From: VGBV01 sp963780395
Lineage (GTDB): Bacteria; Actinomycetota; Thermoleophilia; Solirubrobacterales; 70-9
Direction: 5' to 3'
DNA: 64,000 bases
NCBI GenBank assembly: GCA_963780395.1
Contig: CAWABY010000007.1
Span: 4,685 to 68,684 of the forward strand
Shown: positions 38,616 through 47,795 of the stretch, in pieces
Layout: every line of letters begins with the position of its first letter
How positions within the stretch are numbered: the stretch's first letter is position 1
Made by a program: the position numbers and the translations under genes
The notes under the pieces: model-generated
Seen by the model: only the letters and a program-made list of their open reading frames with translations
Databases searched by the model: none
What the model was told of the DNA's origin: nothing

Positions 38616-40541
38616 ATGAGCCCGCGTCGGCGCGAGGGCGCGAAGCAACAGGTGATGCTGGTCTCCAAGCGGGGCCGCTTCCTGGTCGGCGAGCCCGTCT
38701 TCGAGCGCGAGGGGCGGGTTGCCCTCGGCGGCGGGCCCAAGGTCGCGCCGGGAAAGATGGCTCTTGTCGAGTTCGCCCCCGGCAAGGCCCGGGTGGTCGA
38801 GGCGCTCGGCGATCCCGAGCGGGCGGTCGATGTGATCGAGGCGCTGATGCGAGAGCGCGGCATGGGCCGCGGCTTCCCAGCCGCCGTCGAGGCCGAGGCG
38901 AGGGAGTCGGTCGCCGCCGCCGAGGCCCTGGGCGGGGAGCGCCGCGACCTGACCGGGCTGCCCACCTTCACGATCGACCCGGTCAGCGCCCGCGACTTCG
39001 ACGACGCCGTCTCCGCCTCTCGCACCGACGGCGGCGTCAGGCTCTGGATCCACATCGCCGACGTCGCCGCGCACGTCCGGCCGGGCGGCGCGCTCGAGGC
39101 CGAGGCCTACCGCCGCGCCAACTCGACCTACGTCCCCGGCACGGTCGAGCCGATGTTGCCGCATGTCCTCTCCAGCGACGCCTGCAGCCTCGTCCCCGGC
39201 CAGGACCGGCTCGCGGTCACGGCCGAGATCGAGCTTTCCGAGGCCGGCGAGCCGCGCAGCGCGAGCTTCTACCGCAGCCGAATCCGATCGGACAGTCGTT
39301 TGAACTACGACGAGATCGATGATGTTTTCGCCGGGCGGAAGCGCGCGCCCGGAGAAGTCGCCGAGCCGATCGAGCTGGCCAGGAAAGCGGCGGCGGCACT
39401 CGCCGAACGGCGCGCGGAGAGCGCGCTGCAGGTCACCAGCGCCGAGCCCGAGTTCCGCTTCTCCGACGGCGATGTGGTCGCCGCCGAGGCCGTCGAGCAG
39501 AGCGAGTCCCATCGCCTGATCGAGCAGCTGATGGTGCTCACCAACGAGCAGGTGGCCGAGCTCACCGACCGCCGGCATGCGCCGACGCTCTATCGCGTGC
39601 ACGAGCAGCCGGACCCCGAGCGGATCGAGCGGCTGCTGCAGCAGCTCGATGCGCTGGAGATACCGGCGCCGGTGCTGCCCAAGCACGTATCGCCCAGCCA
39701 GGCCGGCGAGATCGCCGTCGAGGCCAGCCACCTCGTAGCCCGCGAGGCGGAGCGGCGCGGTCACGGGCGGGACGCGTATACATCGCTGGTGCTGAGATCG
39801 ATGAAGCAGGCGCACTACAGCGAGACGAACCTCGGACACGCCGGCCTCGGCAGCCCCGCCTACGCCCACTTCACCTCGCCGATCCGCCGCTACCCCGACC
39901 TGGTCGTGCATCGGGCGCTGCTGGCGCTGGTGGGCGCCGAGGAGGACCCGCCCCGGGCCGAGCGCATGGCCGAGGCTGCCGTGCAGTGCTCCGAGCGCGA
40001 GCGGGACGCGGCCAAGGCGGAACGGACCGGCGATGATGTCTGCGCCGCCTTCCTGCTGCGCCGCGAGCTGTTCGAGCGCGGCCCCGAGACGCGCTTCGAC
40101 GGCGAGGTCTCGGGCGTGGTTGGGGGCGGCGCCTTCGTCCGCTTCGGCGGCGCGCTGGCCGATGTCTACGAAGGGTTCCTGCCGGCGCGCCTGATCGGCG
40201 GCCGCGAGCGCTACGAGCTGGATCCGACCGAGACGATGCTGGTCGGCGCCCGCGACGGCGCCGCGATCCGCATGGGCGACCCGGTCAGGGTCAGCGTCGG
40301 CGGCATCGAGGCGCCGCGCGGCCGCGTCGACCTGCTGCCGGTGGACGGCGCGGGGGCGGAGGGGGAACGCGGTCGGGGCAGTGGCCAGGCGGGGGCGAAG
40401 CCGAAGGCCAAGGGCCCGGCCAAGGCCAAAGGCCAGGCCAAGGGCAAGGCCAAGGCGAGCGGGAAGGGCGGCTCGGGCAAGCGGCGAGGCGGCGGCGGTC
40501 GGCGGCGCACCGCGGCTCCGCGCAAGGGGCGGCGGCGATGA
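38616..40541 (+). CDS. rnr: Ribonuclease R / RNase II-family exoribonuclease
   Basis: A 641-residue enzyme. The N-terminal part is a short OB-like region. The RNB catalytic domain opens FTIDPVSARDFDDAVSA, with the metal-binding Asp cluster, and includes LPHVLSSDACSLVPGQDRLAVT and YAHFTSPIRRYPDLVVHRAL. A C-terminal S1 domain (FDGEVSGVVGGGAFVRFGG) is followed by a long Lys/Gly/Ala-rich tail with KAKG-like repeats. RNase R degrades structured RNA and works with SmpB-tmRNA; smpB overlaps it by four bases and ssrA is 6 kb away. Confidence 0.95.
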   Translation: MSPRRREGAKQQVMLVSKRGRFLVGEPVFEREGRVALGGGPKVAPGKMALVEFAPGKARVVEALGDPERAVDVIEALMRERGMGRGFPAAVEAEARESVAAAEALGGERRDLTGLPTFTIDPVSARDFDDAVSASRTDGGVRLWIHIADVAAHVRPGGALEAEAYRRANSTYVPGTVEPMLPHVLSSDACSLVPGQDRLAVTAEIELSEAGEPRSASFYRSRIRSDSRLNYDEIDDVFAGRKRAPGEVAEPIELARKAAAALAERRAESALQVTSAEPEFRFSDGDVVAAEAVEQSESHRLIEQLMVLTNEQVAELTDRRHAPTLYRVHEQPDPERIERLLQQLDALEIPAPVLPKHVSPSQAGEIAVEASHLVAREAERRGHGRDAYTSLVLRSMKQAHYSETNLGHAGLGSPAYAHFTSPIRRYPDLVVHRALLALVGAEEDPPRAERMAEAAVQCSERERDAAKAERTGDDVCAAFLLRRELFERGPETRFDGEVSGVVGGGAFVRFGGALADVYEGFLPARLIGGRERYELDPTETMLVGARDGAAIRMGDPVRVSVGGIEAPRGRVDLLPVDGAGAEGERGRGSGQAGAKPKAKGPAKAKGQAKGKAKASGKGGSGKRRGGGGRRRTAAPRKGRRR

Positions 40542-41017
40542 GCAAGAAGTCCAAGAAGAAGGCCGAGGGCGGCGACGTCGCCACCAACCGCCGCGCGCGA
40601 CACAAGTTCCAGCTGCTCGAGAGGATGGAGGCGGGCATCGAGCTGCGCGGCAGCGAGGTGAAATCGCTGCGCGAGGGCAAGACCTCGATCAACGAGGCCT
40701 ACGCCGTGATCGAGAAGGGCGAGATGTGGCTGCGCGGCGCCCACATCCCGCCCTACCTGCCCGCCAGCAGCGAGAACCACGACCCCGAGCGCCCGCGCAA
40801 GCTGCTGCTGCACCGCCGCGAGATTGAGCGGCTGATCGGCAAGACGGCCGAGAAGGGGCTGACGCTGGTGCCGACGCGGATCTACTTCAAGGGTCCCCGC
40901 GCCAAGATCGAGATCGCCCTCGCCAAGGGCAAGGAGGGGCGGGACCGCCGCCGCGAGATCCAGGACCGCGACCAGCGGCGCGAGGTCGAGCGGGACTACA
41001 AGCAGCGCCTCTCATAG
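40538..41017 (+). CDS. smpB: SsrA-binding protein SmpB
   Basis: A 159-residue protein with the SmpB OB fold: NRRARHKFQLLERMEAGIELRGSEVKSLREGK, YAVIEKGEMWLRGAHIPPY, RKLLLHRREIERL and a basic C-terminal tail (GRDRRREIQDRDQRREVERDYKQRL) that fills the decoding centre on stalled ribosomes. It delivers the tmRNA found at 46976-47335. The start overlaps rnr by four bases (ATGA). A Lys-rich N-terminal addition (SKKSKKKAEGG) is slightly unusual. Confidence 0.97.
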   Translation: MSKKSKKKAEGGDVATNRRARHKFQLLERMEAGIELRGSEVKSLREGKTSINEAYAVIEKGEMWLRGAHIPPYLPASSENHDPERPRKLLLHRREIERLIGKTAEKGLTLVPTRIYFKGPRAKIEIALAKGKEGRDRRREIQDRDQRREVERDYKQRLS

Positions 41018-41102
41018 CCGCCATCTGGACGGGCGAACGGCAAAGCGCCCAGATTCGGCTCAGGCGGCGGGAAACAGAGCGTGCGCGAAGAACGTCCCGA
41101 GC

Positions 41103-44100
41103 ATGGGAAGATTGGGGGTGATGCTTCTCGGCGCGATCCTCGACGATCTCCAGGATTTCGTTTCAGACGACCCGCTGACGGCCTACGCAGCGGGTGCGGC
41201 CCTGATCCTGCTCTTGATCCTGCTCCTGTACCTCCGCCGCCGCGGAGGTGACGAGGCCGCGAAGCCCCAGAAGGAAAAGGGGGAGAAGGGCGGGAGCTTC
41301 CGCCTGCGCAGCAGCGGGGACCGGCCTCCCAAACCGGACAAGCCCGAGAAGGCCGGCGGCAGCTTCAAGCTCAGAAGGAAGGACCCGGACGCCCCGAAGG
41401 CCGACAAGCCAAAGAAGGAGGGCGGCGGCAGCTTCCGGCTGCGGAGGCGAGGCGACGATGCCGAGACGCCCGAGGCGAAGGCCGACGGCGACACCGTCGA
41501 GGCTGATGCGCTGGCCGATGACGAGCGGGCGGACCGGCAGATGGTCCGGACGAGGCCGAGGAGAGCGCAACCAAGGTGGCGGCCGCCGCGTCGAGCGCCG
41601 AGGCGCCGGCGAAGCTGAGCCGCAAGGAGCGCCGCGAGCAGAAGCGCGCCGAGAAGGAGGACAAGGCCGTGCTGAAGCGACGGGCCGAGGAGGACGAGCG
41701 GCGCGCCTGGGAGGAGGAGCGGCAGCGACGCCGCGCCGAGCGCGACCAGCGAAAAGCCGACCGTCAGCAGCGCCGAGCCGACCGCAGGGGCACCGTCGTC
41801 GAGCAGGAGCCGCGCGAACGCTCCGAGACGATCAGGAAGGCCGAGGAGGCGGTCAAGGCCGCGGCCGCCGCCCGGGCGAAGGAGGCCGAGCCCGGGGGCG
41901 ATGCCGAGGAGCAGCAGAAGGAGAAGGAGCCGGGCAAGCTTGCGGCGGCGCTGGGCTTCGGGCGCAGGAAGCGGAAGGCTGAAGAGCGGAAGGCCGAAGA
42001 GCAGAAGGCTGATGAGCAGAACGCCCGAGGCGGAGAAGCCCGAGCAAGAGCCGCTGGGGGAGAGCGAGGAAGAGGTCGAGCAAGAGGCTCAGCCCGGCTC
42101 TGGGGAGGAGTGGGTCCCGGCCGCCCAGCGCCTGGCCTCAGGGGACGAGGAGGGAGGACTCAGGGGACGAGCAGGAGGATGATGAGGAAGTGGAAGAGGA
42201 GCCGCCCGATCTGCAGCCGGTCCCGATCGACGGACCCAGCGCATCGGATGAGCCCGAGCTCCCGGGCGAGCCGCCTCCCCGCCCGACCCGTCGAGGCCGC
42301 TGACGCCTCCGCCGCCCGCCGAGGTGGACCCCGACCAGCCCGTGCTGACGCCTTCCGCGCCCGAGCCCGAGTTCGCCCCGGCGGGGTTCGACGCGACCGC
42401 CGGGCCGGGCGACGACGAGCCGAGCTCGTCCGAGCCGCCCCAGCCCCCCGATCCCCCGAGCCACCCGAGCCGTTCGAGTCGTCGGCCCCGCCGGAGACCC
42501 CTGCTCCCGAGTCGCCCCCACCGATCGGAGAGCGGTCTCTGCCGAGCGCCGACGAGCCCGGCTCGCTGCAGGAGCAGATCAACCGCCTTGCGCAGGAGGG
42601 CGGTGACGAGCCCGACGAAGCGGCCGCCCTCGAGCCGTCCGGCCCGAGCCCGAGCCCGAGCCGGCTCCGGGCGGCTCGCCGAGCTCCGATCCCCCGCTGC
42701 CCGAGGTACCCACCGGCGTGCCCTACGATGCCGCGCCTCCCGCCGAGGAGGCGCCCCAGCCGCCCGAGGTCCCCCCAGCTGCGCCCAGCGAGGACATCGA
42801 CCTGGTCGCGCGCCGGGACGAGCAGATCACCAGCGAGGAGGAGCGGGTCCACAGCCACGTCGAGTCGCGCCTGCGTGACGCCGAGGAGATCCAGCGCAGC
42901 GCCGAAAGCCGGGCCGACAAGGCTCGGGCCGAGACCGAGGGCCTGATCAAGGCGGCAGCCGAGGAGGCCCGCCGCAAGGCCGAAGAGGACGTGCGCGGCG
43001 ACGCCGAGCGCCAGCTTCGCGAGCAGACCGAGCGGCTTCGCGAGGAGAGCGTCGGCCGCGCCCGCGAGGAGTCCGAGCGCGTCCGCCAGGAGGTCGAGGA
43101 GCGAACGCGCGAGGCCATCGAGCAGGCGCGAACGGACGCGGACGAGAGGGTTCGCGCCGCCGCCGACCAGGCCAGCCGCGAGGCCGAGGAGCGGGCGCGG
43201 ACCGAGGCCGACGAGCGCTTCAACCGCGAGGCCGAGAGGATCCGCTCCGAGACCGAGCAGCGCGCCCGCGAGCAGGCAGAGCAGGAGCTGAGCGTCGAGA
43301 AGCGCCGCCTGGCCTCCGAGCTCGAGGAGGCCGAGAAGCGCGTCGCCGCCGAGCGCGAGCAGCGCGAGCGCGCCACCGAGGAGGCCTACCAGCGCCTGAA
43401 GGACCTCGAGGAGCGGGCGCAGGCCGCCGAGCGCCGGGCGGCCGACGCCGAGCGCCTTGCCCGTCTCAAGGTCGAGGAGGCCGAGCGCGAGCGCCGCTTG
43501 CGGGAGGTGCTGGAGCGCGTCGCGCTGGCTGAGCAGCGCGCCAAGGAGGCCGAGCAGCGGGCCTTGGCCGCGGAGGCGGCCGCCGCGAAGTCGATTCAGG
43601 AGAGCGAGTCAGCCACGGCCTCCGAGACGCTTTCGCCGCCCGAGCCGTCAGCCCCCCCAGAGCCGCTCGAGCCGTCAGCCCCCCCAGCGCCGCCCGAGCC
43701 GGATTCCAGCTCCGAGGAGGCCTCCGCGTTCAAGCTGACCATGCCTCGCGACACTCGTCGGGAGCAGAGCGAGGCCGAGCCCACCGCCGACACATCGCCG
43801 GGAGCGCCCGTCGAGGAGGACGACGCGGCCGAGGAAGTCGAGACGCCCAAGCAGGAAGTTACGTTCGAGGAGGTCGACACCTCCGTAGAGGCCGGCACGT
43901 CTGAGGAAGCGGAGACGTCCGACGAGACCGGGACGTCCGACGAGACCAAGACGTCCGACGAGACCAAGACGTCCGACGAGACCGAGACGTCCGACGAGAC
44001 CGGGACGTCCGAGGAGGACAAGAAGCCCGGCCTGATCGGCCGCATCCTCGGGGCCAGCGGCGACGAGGGCGATGAGCCGAGGGACGAGAAGGGCGAGAAG

Positions 44101-44388
44101 GGCGAGAAGGATGATGAGGACGAGGACGAGGCCGAGGCCGAGGAGGACGAGGCCGAGGAGAAACCCTCCGCCGAGCCGGCGGCGACCGCCGGCGACGAGC
44201 CGATGGACCTCAACAAGGCGAGCTTCGAGCAGCTTCGAGACCTCGGCTTCTCCGTGACCCAGTCCACGCGGCTGCTCACCAACCGCGAGCGTCAGGGCGG
44301 CTTCGACTCGGTGGACGACCTCGCGGGCGTCCCCGGAATCTCCGCCGAGTTCCTGCGCGAGGTCACGCCGAAGCTCCGCGTCGGCTAG
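41103..44388 (+). CDS. Large single-pass membrane coiled-coil protein with C-terminal helix-hairpin-helix domain (several frameshifts)
   Basis: One gene of about 1,090 codons is inferred by following homologous composition across frames. It starts with a membrane helix (AGAALILLLILLLYL) and three FRLRR/FKLRR blocks, then charged Lys/Arg/Glu helices (KLSRKERREQKRAEKEDKAVLKRR), acidic and Pro-rich low-complexity regions, and from about 42780 to 43600 a long heptad-like coiled coil rich in Glu/Arg/Ala. Then come an acidic segment, six-residue TSDET repeats, and a ComEA-like helix-hairpin-helix (MDLNKASFEQLRDLGFSV, FDSVDDLAGVPGISAEFLREV). Breaks near 41550, 42020, 42155, 42300, 42470 and 42660 fall in GC-rich low-complexity DNA. 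From 42718 the last 556 codons are continuous. A scaffold linking membrane and DNA is an inference; two adjacent genes cannot be ruled out. Confidence 0.7.
43915..44004 (+). repeat. 18-bp tandem repeat, five copies (TSDETx)
   Basis: ACGTCCGACGAGACC plus a variable codon (GGG, AAG, AAG, GAG, GGG) repeats five times without gaps; a degenerate copy with GAGGAGGAC follows at 44005. It encodes TSDET-G/K/E in the acidic linker of the coiled-coil protein. Near-identity of copies suggests recent expansion and likely length variation between strains. Confidence 0.92.
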
Positions 44389-44409
44389 CGGCCCAGGCCG
44401 CCGGCCGGC

Positions 44410-45261
44410 CTAGACGTCGCTGAGGTCGCGCTCGAAGTAGGTCTCGGTGACCCCGATCGCAAGCAGCGCCGCCAGCGCCAGGTAGGTGACGGCGACGTAG
44501 ACGCGGGTGCGCGTGGGAATGTCGTGGTAGGCCTGCGCCTCGGGCGTCTTGCGCGCCTTCCAGCGCCGCCAGCTCTCGAGCCCGCCGAACAGGATCACCA
44601 GCAGCAGGATCGGATTGGGGAAGAAGAACGTGAGCGCGATCAATCCCGCGAAGCCGGCGAACCACACCCAGGGCGAGAGCGCGGCCATCGCGCGGCCGCC
44701 GTCCAGCGGCACCACCGGCAGCAGGTTGAAGAGGTTGAGGAAGAAGCCGATGTAGGCGAGCGCGCGCCAGAAGTCGTCGCCCGTGGCGAGCCAGAGGCCG
44801 AGCGGAATCAGCGTCGCGATCGTGCCCAGGATCGGCCCGGCGAGGCCGACACGGGCCTCGGCCGCCGCGTCCTTGCCCAGCGACTTGGCCGAGATCACCG
44901 CGCCCAGGAAGGGGATGAACATCGGCGCCGACGCCTCCACGCCCTCGCGGCGCAGCTGGAACACGTGGCCCATCTCGTGCAGCAGCAGGAGCAGCACGAA
45001 GCCGACCGCGAACGGCCAGCCGAAGATCAGTTGGTAGGCGACGATCGAGACCAGCATCGAGGCCGAGGTGGTGAACAGCTTCAGCTTCGGCAGCGCCAGC
45101 AGCAGCACCTTGAGCTTGGCGCCGAACTTGACGAGGACCAGCCCCACCGCGGCGGCAGCGCCGCCGAACCGCTTCAGCAGGCCCTGGTCGCGGCCGGAGC
45201 CGGGGTGGATCGGGTCGTGCTCGCGGGGCTCGAGTTGACGTTGCTCGGGAGCGGCTTCCAT
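44410..45261 (-). CDS. M50-family intramembrane metalloprotease (site-2 protease-like)
   Basis: A 283-residue membrane protein from ATG 45261. The zinc site HEMGH lies in LLLLLHEMGHVFQLRREG, and the distal LDGGRAMAAL motif (third ligand Asp) follows after several helices (AYIGFFLNLFNLLPVVPLDGG). It has about six hydrophobic helices and ends with a short cytoplasmic segment. There is no PDZ domain. It may cut membrane-bound regulators such as anti-sigma factors; none is adjacent. Convergent with the coiled-coil gene. Confidence 0.88.
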   Translation of the reverse strand: MEAAPEQRQLEPREHDPIHPGSGRDQGLLKRFGGAAAAVGLVLVKFGAKLKVLLLALPKLKLFTTSASMLVSIVAYQLIFGWPFAVGFVLLLLLHEMGHVFQLRREGVEASAPMFIPFLGAVISAKSLGKDAAAEARVGLAGPILGTIATLIPLGLWLATGDDFWRALAYIGFFLNLFNLLPVVPLDGGRAMAALSPWVWFAGFAGLIALTFFFPNPILLLVILFGGLESWRRWKARKTPEAQAYHDIPTRTRVYVAVTYLALAALLAIGVTETYFERDLSDV

Positions 45262-45333
45262 CGTGCCTAGGAGGCTAGCCGCAGGCGTGAATCTCCCCCT
45301 AAAGGGAATAAACGGCGTGCCGAAAACACTCTC

Positions 45334-45855
45334 ATGAGGCGGCAGGGTCCCACTCGAATGCTGGTCTCGATGCTCGCGTGCGCAGCGTTGTGCGCCCCTG
45401 CCGGCGCCCACGCCGGCTCGGCCAAGATCTCCAAGAACCACTGCGAGACCAGCGGCGGCGGGCGCTTCGTCGATATCCCCGAGTTCCCCGGGGAGCGCAT
45501 CGACCGCCGCCTGCTCGCCGACGTCGAGTACCTGCGGAAGCGATTCAAGATCTACGTGGTCGATGGCTTCTCGACCGACAGGGCGCACACGATCCGCGGG
45601 GAGCACCCGATCGGGCTGGCCTTGGACATCGTCCCCGACGAATCGATCGGCGGCAGCTGGCGGCTGATCGGCGAGCTGGCGCGCTGGGCTGAGCCGCGCC
45701 AGGACAGGGTCCGCGTCCCATTCCGCTGGGTCGGCTATTGGGGCGACAAGCGCCACGGGCCGCGCGATCACCTCCATCTCTCCTGGAACCACAGCCCGAC
45801 CAAGCCCAAGCGCGTGGCTCGCACCGTGTCCACGATCCGCTGTCCCGGCTCGTGA
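45334..45855 (+). CDS. Secreted M15-like (LAS metallopeptidase fold) protein
   Basis: A 173-residue protein with signal peptide (MLVSMLACAALCAPAGAHA). VDGFSTDRAHTIRGEHPIGLALDIVP gives the His and Asp ligands in the spacing of VanY/peptidase M15, and PRDHLHLSWNH gives the C-terminal HxH. It may trim peptidoglycan peptides. Two Cys at each end may form a disulfide. It overlaps the next, similar gene by four bases (GTGA), implying a pair acting together. Confidence 0.75.
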   Translation: MRRQGPTRMLVSMLACAALCAPAGAHAGSAKISKNHCETSGGGRFVDIPEFPGERIDRRLLADVEYLRKRFKIYVVDGFSTDRAHTIRGEHPIGLALDIVPDESIGGSWRLIGELARWAEPRQDRVRVPFRWVGYWGDKRHGPRDHLHLSWNHSPTKPKRVARTVSTIRCPGS

Positions 45856-46445
45856 GCCGCCGGTGCGCCACCGTGGTGCTTGCGGTGGCGCTGTCGCTGG
45901 CCATGCCCGCGGCGGCGGCGTCGGCCTGGCCCAACCCGGCCAACGACCCGAAGCTGCTGGACGACCCGATCGAGGGCGACAGCTACGACTACGCCAGGAA
46001 GTGCAGCCCGCGCTCGACCCCGGGGATCCGAATGCTGACCAGGTGGATCGACCGCCATTTCCCCGGCGAGTCCTGGGGCGTCTACCGCTGCCAGAAGCTG
46101 TCGAAGAACACCAAGAGCCTGCACTCCGAGGGCCGCGCCCTCGACTGGCGCCTGGACGCGGCGCGCAAGCGCGAGCGCCGGGCGGCCAACTTCCTGATCG
46201 AGCGTTTGCTCGAGGCCGACGCGAACGGCAACGAGCGCGCCCTGGCCCGCCGCATGGGCGTACAGGAGATCATCTTCAACTGCGAGAGCTGGTTCTCGGG
46301 CTCGGACGGCATGGGGCACTACAGCGGCTGCTCGGGCAGGACGGACCGCACCACGGCGCACAGGGACCACGTCCACATCGGGCTCAGCAAGGCCGGCGCA
46401 GCCGCCACGACCAGCTTCTGGAAGAGCGGCCTGGCGGGCAGCTAG
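45852..46445 (+). CDS. Secreted M15-like (LAS metallopeptidase fold) protein, second copy
   Basis: A 197-residue protein from GTG 45852 with signal peptide (VLAVALSLAMPAAAASA). SKNTKSLHSEGRALDWRLDA has the SxHxxGxAxD zinc motif; HRDHVHIGLS has the HxH. The region between (FLIERLLEADANGNERALARRMGVQEIIFN) is like actinobacterial proteins of this fold found in cell-wall enzymes. It is weakly similar to the preceding gene and translationally coupled to it. Confidence 0.75.
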   Translation: MSRRCATVVLAVALSLAMPAAAASAWPNPANDPKLLDDPIEGDSYDYARKCSPRSTPGIRMLTRWIDRHFPGESWGVYRCQKLSKNTKSLHSEGRALDWRLDAARKRERRAANFLIERLLEADANGNERALARRMGVQEIIFNCESWFSGSDGMGHYSGCSGRTDRTTAHRDHVHIGLSKAGAAATTSFWKSGLAGS

Positions 46446-46454
46446 CGATACTCC

Positions 46455-46919
46455 ATGGCGGTGTCCGCCGAGAACGTCGAGCTCGTCAAGGCGCTGTTCC
46501 CAGCTGCCGGCTTCGACATGGTCGAGGCCTTGGAGCGGATGGATCGGGACATCGACCAGGTCGGCATCGACACCGGCCCCTTCGCAGAGGACTTCGAGAT
46601 CCAGTTCCTGAGCGGGCAGTCGGGCGGCTCGATCGAGCCGGAAGCACGAGGCGCCGCGGGCCTGGCCGAGGGGTGGGGCAATTGGCTCCAGGGCTATGAG
46701 ACCTACGTGATCACCCCGGAGGACTTCGTGGATGCCGGTGACGAGGTGCTGCTGCTGGTGCACGTGCGGGCCCGGACCGTGCGCGACGGGGTTGAGCTCG
46801 AGCATCGGCCCGCGGCCCTGTTTCAGGTGCGGGACGGCAGGGTCCGCCGCACGCGCTTCTACCTGGAGCGGGAGATGGCGTACGAGGCCGCGGGCCTCGA
46901 GCCGCCCCCCGACGCCTAG
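46455..46919 (+). CDS. SnoaL-like (NTF2-fold) protein
   Basis: A 154-residue protein. VELVKALFPAAGFDMVEALERMD at the start, a central barrel, and DEVLLLVHVRARTVRDGVELEHRPAALFQVRDGRVRRTRFYLERE at the end match the NTF2-like SnoaL superfamily. No catalytic residues are assignable. It starts 9 bases after the M15-like gene and ends 57 bases before the tmRNA. Function unknown. Confidence 0.75.
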   Translation: MAVSAENVELVKALFPAAGFDMVEALERMDRDIDQVGIDTGPFAEDFEIQFLSGQSGGSIEPEARGAAGLAEGWGNWLQGYETYVITPEDFVDAGDEVLLLVHVRARTVRDGVELEHRPAALFQVRDGRVRRTRFYLEREMAYEAAGLEPPPDA

Positions 46920-46953
46920 AACCGGCGCCAAGAAGGAGCAGCGGCGCGCGGGC

Positions 46954-46959
46954 TAGAAT
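46954..46959 (+). promoter_or_regulatory. Possible -10 element of ssrA
   Basis: TAGAAT lies 16 bases before the mature tmRNA 5' end, fitting a short precursor trimmed by RNase P. No clear -35 is seen 17 bases upstream. Confidence 0.35.
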
Positions 46960-46975
46960 TGATTGCACATAGCAC

Positions 46976-47335
46976 GGGGGCGATTTGGCTTCGATTTGGT
47001 CATCCGTGCGATCAGGTTGCAGGTCGAGGTTCCCGGAGGCCTCGTTAAACACCGGGACCAACCAATACGTGCGGACCATGAGTTCGCCCTTGCCGCTTAG
47101 TCAATAGCTAAGTAGCAGGAGTCGGCCCTCCGTCGCCCGAGCAGAGGGGCACCGGCTTCAGAATCGGGCTCACCGCGGCGGTATGTCCCGGCCGCCGGGG
47201 GACATCAAAGGGACTTGGCCTCACGTCATCTCCCGCCGGCTGCGGAAGTCGTGAGGCGAGATCAAAGCGCCGGCTATACCTGTAGACGCCGATCGTTCGT
47301 GACCGAACACGTCGGTTCAATTCCGACCGCCTCCA
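46976..47335 (+). ncRNA. ssrA: Transfer-messenger RNA (tmRNA)
   Basis: The 5' GGGGGCG (46976-46982) pairs with CGCCTCC (47328-47334), with one G-U, to form the tRNA-like acceptor stem; A47335 is the discriminator. GTCGG-TTCAATT-CCGAC (47311-47327) is the T arm. CCA is not encoded. GGCTTCGATTTGG follows the 5' stem as in other tmRNAs. A tag frame, 47071-47100, encodes ADHEFALAA then TAG. The RNA rescues stalled ribosomes with SmpB (40538-41017) and adds a degradation tag. The length of 360 nt is normal for the one-piece form. Confidence 0.97.
47071..47100 (+). other. tmRNA tag reading frame ADHEFALAA
   Basis: GCG resume codon, then nine sense codons in total ending in GCC CTT GCC GCT TAG. ALAA is the usual protease-recognition end. 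TACGT before the GCG places A at position -4, as in the E. coli resume-codon context (TAGTC). A second stop follows soon after. Confidence 0.88.
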
Positions 47336-47339
47336 TCTC

Positions 47340-47762
47340 ATGACCGATCTGCCGCTGACCGGAGGCTGCCTCTGCGGCGGCGTCCGCTTCGAGCTCGCCG
47401 GGGAGCCACTGAACGCCGGCTACTGCCACTGCACGCGCTGCCAGAAGCGGACGGGCAGCGCGGTTTCGGCCCAGGCGAGGATCGACGGGCGCGACTTTCG
47501 CTGGATCCAGGGGGAGGAGCTGGTCAAGACCTGGCGCCACGCCGACGGCGGTTTCGAGAAGGGCTTCTGCACCGAGTGCGGCGCCCACCTCTTCAGCCGC
47601 AATCCCGACGATCCCTCCCAGATGACGATCCGGATGAGCGCCTTCGACCACGACCCGGGCGTCCCGATGACTTGGCGCTCCCACGTCGCCTACGCCGCCC
47701 CCTGGGAGGAGATCCCCGACGACGGCATCGAGCGCTTCGACGAGGGCACGCCGGCGTTCTGA
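47340..47762 (+). CDS. GFA-domain protein (glutathione-dependent formaldehyde-activating enzyme-like)
   Basis: A 140-residue zinc protein with GGCLCGGVRFEL, CHCTRCQKRTGS and FCTECGAHLFSRNPDDP, giving the two Cys clusters of the GFA/CENP-V fold. Members bind glutathione or related thiols, but most have no known reaction. It starts only five bases after the mature tmRNA 3' end, so any ribosome-binding site would be inside the tmRNA T-arm/acceptor region; it may be leaderless or translated from a read-through transcript. Confidence 0.88.
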   Translation: MTDLPLTGGCLCGGVRFELAGEPLNAGYCHCTRCQKRTGSAVSAQARIDGRDFRWIQGEELVKTWRHADGGFEKGFCTECGAHLFSRNPDDPSQMTIRMSAFDHDPGVPMTWRSHVAYAAPWEEIPDDGIERFDEGTPAF

Positions 47763-47795
47763 AGCTCGATCGGGGCGCGGGTATGGTCCGTCGCC

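Noticed and set aside
43915..44004. CRISPR array
   Set aside because: Units are 18 bp, contiguous without spacers, and in-frame coding for TSDETx.
44389..44409. Intrinsic terminator between the coiled-coil and M50 genes
   Set aside because: A GC-rich inverted stretch exists but is short and lacks a T tract.
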